This document shows, piece by piece, positions 55,982 through 64,000 of a stretch of 64,000 nt of DNA. A program made the position numbers and the translations under genes. Numbering within the stretch: the stretch's first letter is position 1; each line of letters starts with the position of its first letter. The stretch comes from Symsagittifera roscoffensis (taxonomy: Eukaryota > Xenacoelomorpha > Acoela > Convolutidae): assembly GCF_963678635.1 (NCBI RefSeq), contig NC_087062.1:62650753-62714752 (forward strand), read 5' to 3'. The notes below the pieces were generated by a model. The model was given only the letters and a program-made list of their open reading frames with translations. It was not told the DNA's origin and did no database searches.

Positions 55982-56819
55982 ATATGGCTCTGTGCATTTA
56001 CAATCAATTTTCAGTTCCTTTATTCTGCTTAAACTTGAAACTTTTCAAACACACTCTCAAACTGTTTCTAGTTGCAACTGTATGAACTTAATGCTTTAAC
56101 GATGGGCTTCGAAAAAATGCTTCTCTAACGGTTATGGATGAGTTTAACTCTAATGTTGGACTGCCTTAAATTTATCATCTGTCTTTTCTTGTACCTGTAA
56201 ATGCTTCAAAAACATTTTAGAATTATACCATATCTTATGAATCTTTTATAGGATTAAAGCCAGCTGTGCATGCGCGGAGTTGAGCCATGCTGTTAATAAT
56301 GATGTATTCAGAATTTGTTTGGCGAACTTCTTTAAGACCGGAAATTTTTCAGTTTTGCTGAAACCTCAAATTGCCATACTTTGCTAGCTGCTAGCTTTTT
56401 TGCGAAGCTGTTCAGAAAACAATGATATAAAACAATGAGATAGATAGCTGGAATATTTTCGTTAGTATAATTAGGTGAAATCTGGTTGCGTGATATGCCA
56501 TTGAACTTCTTTTCAAATGTTTCAATTTTTCTGCTCTTTAATCTTAAGGCCAAAATTACGTTCCCGTAACTAGACGAGCGATCTATCTTTTTGGAGACCA
56601 TTCATTCGTGGTTCAGAAATTTTTTGAATATTTCTTGGCGTCGAGAAAAAGCGGTCTGAATTTTTTTTGATCATTGCGCCAATTAGAAGCGAAGAGCTGG
56701 TGATTTCATTTTTGGCTCGATGAGTTCGCATTTTCCCGACTGAAAATGAATGGATGCATCGAAAGTGAGCCTCTGTGAAGATATGTCGTTTCAGGTATTT
56801 TGGATGTCTGATTTTCCAG
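55982..56819. other. eEF2K 3' flank and spacer
   Basis: No gene is supported. Minus-strand open stretches here have no recognisable content. There is no canonical AATAAA near the eEF2K stop, so the poly(A) site is not placed. Confidence 0.4.
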
Positions 56820-56837
56820 GCAGCATAACCATTAACA

Positions 56838-59800
56838 ATGAAAAAGCTGGTATTGGAAAAATCTTTGCATTTAGTTCGATGCACTGTGGCTTGCAGAGGA
56901 ATAAGCCTCCACTTTGACTGCTCTGAGCACTTAAGAAGCGATATTCGACTAGAATCAAATTCCTTGAAACAAACAAGATTAGCTCGGCCGTTCAACTTCA
57001 CCATCTTGAACCAACGTAGACAAAATTTATCGTCAATTTCCCACCCTAAAACCGAAGCAAGTGATAGAAGAGAAGATCACGGCCCGCTTCCTAAATATCT
57101 AAGTTTGACTGAAGAAGAAAATGAGATCAAATTTGACCCCAGACAGAAAATAGTTGCTGAAAAACTTCAGAATTTGTTTGAAAAACTAAAAGAGGAGCAG
57201 CAAGAGATATCAACAGCTGTGATTGTTGATCCAACAGAGCAAGAATCATTGTACACTCAAGTAAGTCACTGCTCAATCAAAGCAAAATTTATAATGTTTC
57301 AGGAGGCTCAGTTTATTGTGTTTTCCAGTATGTTATAGCATACTGCTTTGTCCCACTTTATTCGACCCCAAGGCAGGTCAAATCTTAAATTAAAGCTCTT
57401 TCAGAAGATTTATGACCCGACCACTCCCAAAGCGTGGAAATGAACTGTGAAGTAGGTCGGTTTTAAGTTTTTTCCAGCCATTTTTGACTGCCTCAAGGAA
57501 AGATAGAAGGGGTCAAGTGAGATATCATATTAAAGCCCTATTGTGATAAGAATTCTGAAAGTTGAAAAAAATGTTTTCTCAATGTCGAGTCAAACTGGTT
57601 AAGAATCAATGAACGCAGTGAAGACTCTTGGGCTGTGATGATTTTGTTTTCAGGAAGTTTCATAATAGGTTCACACTCAAATTTGATTTTTCGCCGTATG
57701 ACTTTTTATATTTTTAGAAGTTCAATTCTTTTCCAAGGAAAGCAAATTCCACTATCTAAAATCACAAGTGGAAAGGTCAAGAAAAACGTGACTGGCTTCT
57801 AGATTTGAAAGTGATTTTTGTTTTTCAGATTTTCCAGCGGATTAAAAAGTGAATTTAGTGGTCCACTTTTCTCAAATTTTTCAGGAGCATATACTTTTTT
57901 CTTTGAAATTCGAAAATGGAAGTTTTTGTTTCGACCATTGAAAAATGTGGCGAACTTTGCATGCAGGTGTGTTCAAGTTTTTAATTTTTCTTTTTTGTTT
58001 TCCACGCCAAATCAGGTACCACAAACAATCTCCTTCAGTCATGATTCGAAGGACATTATAAATGTCCAAAACTTGTTCCCAGTGTTGAGAAAAACCGGTA
58101 AAATGTTTGAGTTTTTCTTCATTTTCGAGCGATTAAAGCGATCGAGTAACGTTCGTTATATATAAATATTGGCCATTTAGGCTGAAAAAAAATTTAAAAG
58201 GATTCTAAAAAGAAAACTTGTTTTGGAATCTTCATTAAACGGTTTCTCGGCCATAAAGTTTTTTTTTGAATTTTTTTCATTTTTCATGAATTTATTTTTT
58301 GAAGACAATTGTAGGATTTTATGCCAAATTCAAAATTTTCTATGCGTTTTTATAGTTCATTAATCACACCATGCAGAAGAATCGACGCTAATTTGAAAAT
58401 ATAAAAGTTTTTTTTTCTGGTAGTTTTTTCAGGAATGTGGTCGGAACATTCTGTGCTACTTGCTTAGCAACCGGCTATCCTTGTTTAAATATAAAATCAG
58501 TTTTTTTCCTAGTGTGTATTGACTCGTTTTGAGCTGTGTCAAGTCTACGTTCTGAATATTTTTGATTTATAGATTAAATTAGACGAAACTTTAAAAAGGC
58601 TGACCATCATCAATTCAATTCTCCTACAAATCGATAATTGTTTTGGCTGTTATTAATTCTCATTATTGCAGTTTTTCACCTAATACAGACAATCTATAGT
58701 AAAAAAGAACAGCAAAATAGGAAGAAGATAAAAATTTTTCAAAATTTTGTCCTTATGTTTGATTTTAAAAAGTTACTTTGGTCGGAATATTCTGTGCTAC
58801 TTGCGCAACAACCGGCTATCTTTGTCTGAAATTTGATATCAGATATATTCTCACACAAATTATCAAAACCAAAAATGCTATCAATTCATAAAATATATTA
58901 CTTTTGCAAATTATTAACTTGAGCCTTCAATCAGAGTAGCAAGATAAATAAATGTTTTGAAACAGAGAATGGAAAGTTAAGAGAAAATATTTTGGGTTTT
59001 TTCATGAACTCCGCGGTTTTTACTGTTACTGGGCGTTCGTATTTGAGGCAGCAATTTATAGTAATTCAATAGAAGCCTTCTTTTAGATTTTTGGCACAAA
59101 AGATGGGCGGAGCGCAAAGAGGCTGAAAGGGTTCTACATCCATGGATCAGTAGGTCAGATTTTTCCTAGGAGTTCAATCGAATGATTTGCAGCCCAGAAA
59201 TCTCCGCAAACTTTTTACTGATAAGTAAAAGACCAATGAGGCTGATTTGAAATAAAAATTGGTTGGTTCATGGTAGATTACTGGCAAACATTATTTAGCC
59301 GTCGAAGATTTATCAAATAGAACGAATTCGTGCACTTTCATCTGACTATAATCTGAGAAAACAGGTATTTAGATATTTAAAAAACAACTTTATAATGAGA
59401 TGAACGAGATGATAATAATGTAGTTTTTTTAATATCTAAATACCTATTTTCTTTACGACTGTGATAGGGTGTGGTAAGACCATGTTGATGGATTTATTCT
59501 ACGACTGCTGTCCAATCAGGAACAAGCTCAGAATCCACTTTCACGAATTCATGGCAGACGTACACAGGAGGATCCACATAGCCAAGCAGGACCACCTTAA
59601 TCAAGTGACCTCAACTAGAAAAGGCAGGATCAGTTTATTCACGCAGAGTGGCATTGATGAGGCCTTCGACCCCATCCCCCCAGTTGCAGATGCAATAATT
59701 GAGCAGTACAGAGTGATATGCTTCGACGAGTTCCAGGTAACATATATCAAGTCTATACATTGCGTGGCGTGGGAGGGGAGCTGAAGGGGAACTTCTGATG

Positions 59801-62800
59801 TTGGGGGGTGGCGTTCTTCTCAAACATTTATGGAGCTCTTAAGCTCTTTTATAGCTGATAGATCAACAGTGCTGCTTATGAATGTGAAAATTTATAAGTT
59901 GACCAAAACGCTAATTTTTGTGTGGCCAAATTGCAATGATTTGTTTCTCGCGTGGCTTTGAAATCTTGCAAATTTCGATAATGTGATTTTTTATCGTTGA
60001 TATGTAATGGAGTTTTAGGTGACGGACATCGCGGATGCTATGATTCTGAGAAGTCTGTTTACCAACCTGTTCCAGAGAGGACTCATAGTCGTCGCAACAT
60101 CCAACAGGGCACCCAAAGGTAAATACAGCTCAGTGTCTGACAATATGAATAATTGTACTGTCGTATAATGAAAAAACCGTGTATTCGTGTACAGTGAATT
60201 TTTACAAACGAAATTGAGTATATAGCGAAAAAACCACTGTATAAAACTCGGTATTTCGAGTATTGCGTGTAAACATTCAAAGTGAAATTTGAATCAATTT
60301 TTTAAGGTCTTTGCTTTCATTTTGTCTCGACTATTCTTGATAGGCCTGCTAATCATTATGCTGGAAGTCGCTGATTCTGCCATAATATCGGTTGTAATTG
60401 ATCGAAGACACGCATGTACTCGTGCATTCGCCGGTTTGATTTTCTGACCGTGTACATGAACGAATATACACCACAATACACTAATATGAAAAAAAAACAC
60501 ATGAAAAAAGCCATGTAATAGTGATCAACGCGGACTGAACGAAGTTGTTATTGACCCTTAACGAGGCTAGTCTAGTTAGATACCAGTATCTTGCAATATT
60601 TGCAAGTCGTTAGCCAAACTTTTGATACTAATGACTGAAACCTACTAAACGGTTTGTTCATTACACATGCCGAGCGTTGTGTACTTCTACTATTCAACTT
60701 TTTTCCAACCTATTTCGCAAATATTGGTGCAAATTTTGGCGGCAACTTCATTTTCACGAAAACCAATGGAAATACCGGCTACTTCTGTCTGTGTTGCATA
60801 CACGGCTATCATTGTTTTACGTTACCCGACGACCTTTGAAAATTTCAAAGGGGGATTTTTTTGCCTTTTTTAAAATATTTTTTGAAGCAGGGCAATTTCA
60901 AAAATTGACCTTCTTTATCTGAAACTTTGAGTTCATTCAAAAGATTATGTTTTGACAATCTACACTTCTTAAGCGGATATGCTTTTGTCTTAGTAGAAAA
61001 GGAGTTATGTCCTTAGAAAATGTCCAAAGCTTGAAATTTTGACCCTTTTTTGGAAATTTCTTTTTTCTCGAAAAACAAGCTGCCAAAACCTTGAGAGGAA
61101 GTGTTCAATCGGAACAACTGGTCTTGAGAATTTTTGTTATGTAAATGGCTAGACGTTTTTTTTTGTATGGCAAAGTTGATGTCCTAAAAACTGTCTAATT
61201 TTGAAGTTTTTACCGTTTTTGGAAACATTTGGTTTTACTCAAAACTACTCTGCCAAATTTGAGATTGAGGGTTCAATCGAAAGAGACTGTAGCAGTATTT
61301 TGTCTGCATAAGCAGCTACGCTCTATTTTTGCGTCTTAGAAGTCTTAAAAATTTGAAAGTTTGACGTTTAATTAGAGAAAGTTTGACCTTTTGTTAGAGA
61401 CTTTGATTGTTCTCGAAAAGTATCTCGCCAATTCTGCGAGTAAGGGTTCTATCGAAAAAACAGGTGCTAAAAGTTTTCTTCGCATAGCGCATACGCTCTA
61501 CTTTTGTCACAAACAAATTTAGAATTTAAAAAAAACTGGTCTACTCTTGCGATAAGCAAGACTATTGCAACCGGTTACAAAACTTCTCCTATCGTTAATA
61601 TCTTAGTTCACGGAATGATCTATTTAGTAATAAACCATTTTTCAGTTCATGTCAGTCCCTACATCCTTAGTGTACTACTTTAGGGATCATAATTATTTTT
61701 TGATTGGTTAATGTAAATTTTGTGATTGCTTTTTTAATTTGAGTTTATTTGGTGTCGATCTTAAATCTGTCGGTTTATTTACTTCATGCTTTTTTCCTAT
61801 TAGTTTTAGTAAAAAGTAATAAACTGAACTGGACTCAAATTTTACAATTTTTGTTCCTAATCCTGAGTCAACTTCTCCGACAAGTTTAAAAACCATTTGT
61901 AAAAAACTGCGAGTAAGGGCTCAATCGAAAGAACAGGTGTTAAAACTTTTCTTCGAACTTTTTGTTTTTTTTGTTGGTTTTTATGCCGCAGCACTAAATG
62001 CTTTTGGTTTTTTAGATATGATGTTCTTAAAAGATTTTGTTTTCTCATAAAACTCAAGATATAAAAAAATTAAACCAATCATCCATCCAAGCAACTAGCC
62101 ATCAAGAGAATTTACCGTAATTCTTCAATCCATCTAGCTATCCATCCATCCAAAAGCCAGCCATCCATTCTTTCATCAAGTTCTTTAATCATCACGCGAT
62201 ACATCCACCCATCAGGTCATCCATACTTTCGTTTAGCCATCCACCCATTCATCTAGCCATTCATTCAACCAGCCAGCAATGTTGTTCTATTATCCATCCA
62301 TGCGTTAAGCTAATCAGCTAGCGATCGATCCAGCCATCGATCCATTGAGCCTTTCATTCATCAAGCCTTCCATCCATCTAGCTCCCCATCTATTTAACCA
62401 TCAATCAGTTTAGCAATCCATCGATCTAGTAGCTCATAAATCCACCAATCCAGTCAGCCATTAAGCCATCCCTTAAACGAACTAGCCATTCATATTTTCT
62501 TACATCCATCAATCCATTCATCCAAACATCTATCCAAACCGCCATCCAACCATCTATTCGTTCATCAAGCAATCCGTTCAGTCAGATAACTGAGCAATCA
62601 TTCATGCACCTAGCCACTGATCCATCCATCCAACCATTTTTTGTTCAATCGTTTGTCTAATCAGACATCCATCTAGCCATCAACCCACTCCAAACAGTCA
62701 GTGCATTCATCGATCCCACCTCCTGTCTAGCCAGTCAATCATCCATCCAGTAATTCTTCATCGATCTAGACATCCGTCCATCTAGATAAGCGTTTGTTCT

Positions 62801-64000
62801 ACATCCATCCGTTAAGCCATGCATTCATCTAGCCATCCATGCATCACACTAGCCCTCTTCATTCTAACCATGCTGCCTTCAATCCATCCATTCACTCATC
62901 CAGCCATCCCCACAACCAGCTAACCATCCATCCATTCAAACTTTTTCAATTAAGATAAACGTTGTCTCTTTTGAGGAACAGCTTGAGCTGCTGTGGTCCT
63001 GCTAGTTCAGTTTTAAATCGCAAGTGTTGCAAGGCTCAGCTTCGACTTTGTGCTTCAAATAGTTTGAACCGCTTTGAAAACTTTTTTGTTTTCTCGAGAA
63101 CTACGGCGCCAAACTTGAGATAAAGAATTCAATTGGAGATTAAGTTGTAGGGGTAGACCTTGCATCAACTGACTTTCCCAAAATGGCGAGGAATCAGCTA
63201 TGGGTATTCTAAACGATCAATATTTGATTTATTGGTTCATTCTTTGGATTTTGCCAAAAAAGATACTGTTTTTTGAGTTTTTTCCGTTTTTATAAAATTA
63301 GGTTCTCGCGAACACTACGGCGCAATATCTTGAGATTGAGTATTCAATCGAAAAAAAAATATGCTCTAAGGATGTGCTCTGCAGAAGCGATTTCTTCCAA
63401 TTTTGGCAAGGAATCCGCTAGGGACTAAAGAAATATTTGACCTATCAACCCAATTTTTGGTCTCCGTTCAATATCTCCAAAACGACCGTGCCAATTTTTG
63501 AATAAGAAAATCAATCGAGTTGAGATGTTTTAATAATTTACTCTGCAAAATCGTTTTCTCCGTATTTAGGGAATCAGTTATGTACTTTCGCTTTTTTGAC
63601 ATTTAAACTTATTTTGAAAACTTTCTCATCTGTACCTTTTCGTTAATTTATCAACTAGATACCTCAAACGTTAGCTGGACCTTTAATTTGTTTTCAATCG
63701 ATTATGGCGCAGCTACGAGGTTTTTAAACACCTTGTCTACAGGTCGGAGGTTCAATTCTGGCACTTTCAATTTTTAATTTTGTTTTGTGGTACTTTTGCC
63801 TATTTGTATAAATTAACATGTTAATAGAAATCAAATGCTTATCTGGGCATCTTAAAAGTTTAGTTTTAGTTTTAAAATAGCAATTTCACCGCATGTTCAG
63901 ATCTGTACAAGAATGGGCTGCAGAGAGCTAACTTTGTGCCTTTCATTGCGCAGCTGAAATCATATTGCCAAGAAATCTGCTTGGACTCTGATACAGATTA
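56838..64000 (+). CDS. AFG1-like mitochondrial AAA-type ATPase (AFG1L/LACE1), 3' partial
   Basis: In other eukaryotes this matrix or inner-membrane P-loop ATPase helps degrade or mature respiratory subunits. Exons: 56838-57260, 59087-59153, 59468-59736, 60019-60118 and 63901 to beyond 64000. Phases 0, 1, 0 and 1 all fit. The N-terminus is basic and lacks acids at first ([14 protein letters not shown]), as expected of a mitochondrial presequence. The family block GPLPKYLSL follows. Walker A is GSVGCGKT (residues 161-168), built across the 67-bp exon 2 and exon 3. Next come [13 protein letters not shown], Walker [32 protein letters not shown] and [15 protein letters not shown]. About the last third of the protein lies beyond the window. 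An acceptor-like TTTCCAG (56819) is 18 bases before the ATG. Confidence 0.93.
57890..58490. repeat. Dispersed family D copy in AFG1L intron 1
   Basis: It runs from 'gtttcgaccattgaaaaatgtgg' through 'gcaggtgtgttcaag', 'caggtaccacaaacaatc', 'gtgttgagaaaaaccgg' and 'aagcgatcgagtaacg' to the tail GTGGTCGGAACATTCTGTGC. A second tail alone lies at 58778-58830. Confidence 0.6.
59357..59452. repeat. Inverted repeat next to AFG1L exon 3
   Basis: GAAAACAGGTATTTAGATAT (from 59357) pairs with ATATCTAAATACCTATTTTC (ending 59452) with very few mismatches and a loop of about 40 bases. It ends 15 bases before the exon 3 start, so its right arm takes up the polypyrimidine and branch region. Confidence 0.75.
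60860..61530. repeat. Family T units in AFG1L intron 4
   Basis: The phrases 'tctcgaaaaacaagctgccaaa', 'ttcaatcggaac', 'cataagcagctacgctctattttt' and 'tttgaccttttg' recur about every 165 bp, as at 47240-47890. More units are at 63060-63560. Confidence 0.55.
62080..62940. repeat. Degenerate (CATC/ATCC)n satellite
   Basis: About 860 bp are built from loose repeats of CATCCATCCA, AGCCATCC and TTCATC, with no perfect long run. It is an old, interrupted tetranucleotide array in AFG1L intron 4. No coding. Confidence 0.85.
63060..63560. repeat. Family T units, second block in AFG1L intron 4
   Basis: It contains 'tctcgagaactacggcgccaaacttgagataaagaattcaattgg', 'gcgaacactacggcgcaatatcttgagattgagtattcaatcg' and a third similar unit, each followed by an 'aggaatc(a/c)gctagg' phrase. 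Confidence 0.5.
63704..63765 (+). repeat. tRNA-like head of a SINE
   Basis: An A-box-like TGGCGCAGCTACGAGG is followed about 30 bases later by a B-box-like GGTTCAATTCTGGC, the spacing of an internal RNA polymerase III promoter. The segment is followed by T-rich sequence, not by a mature tRNA acceptor stem. Related B boxes are at 28566-28580 and 51737-51750. Confidence 0.45.

Noticed and set aside
1-64000. CRISPR array, bacterial operons or ribosomal RNA genes
   Set aside because: The repeats have no regular spacer structure, genes are intron-split animal genes, and no rRNA-like conserved stretch was seen.

Overview
The window is from an intron-rich, AT-rich animal nuclear genome, most likely an invertebrate. 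All six recognisable host genes lie on the + strand, have GT-AG introns, and encode proteins with clear animal homologues. The sequence does not let me name the phylum. Pyrimidine-AG sites stand shortly before several start codons, which would fit a lineage that uses spliced-leader trans-splicing, but this is untested.

Layout: 1-1200 is a repeat array. A PIGG homologue (GPI ethanolamine-phosphate side-chain enzyme, 5' end off the window) has exons from 1928 to 13164. A young 6.4-kb LTR retroelement sits inside its last intron (5103-11475). A small SLIRP-like RRM gene follows at 13411. Positions 14000-23000 hold two decayed non-LTR retrotransposons. An unidentified acidic coding segment lies at about 23105-23407. 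An eight-exon ADAM17/TACE-type metalloprotease spans 23866-34434, a three-exon SAMTOR/BMT2-type gene 36271-38509, an eEF2 kinase gene 52375-55981, and an AFG1L-type mitochondrial ATPase runs from 56838 past the right edge. The stretch 38.5-52.3 kb is mostly repeats, but it holds three related hairpins that look like a microRNA cluster.

The host genes do not form a pathway. SAMTOR and eEF2K both belong to mTORC1-linked nutrient signalling in other animals, but their nearness here may be chance.

The most interesting items are: (1) the Gypsy-like retroelement carries a TARG1/OARD1-like ADP-ribose macro domain at the end of pol, broken by one extra base in a T7 run; (2) three hairpins (38902, 40387, 40557) share a nearly invariant 5' arm and show compensatory stem changes; (3) several MITE-type elements have exact 8-bp target duplications, and there is a 538-bp foldback; (4) short upstream ORFs precede SAMTOR and ADAM17. 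Exon coordinates, splice phases and repeat boundaries were worked out by eye.
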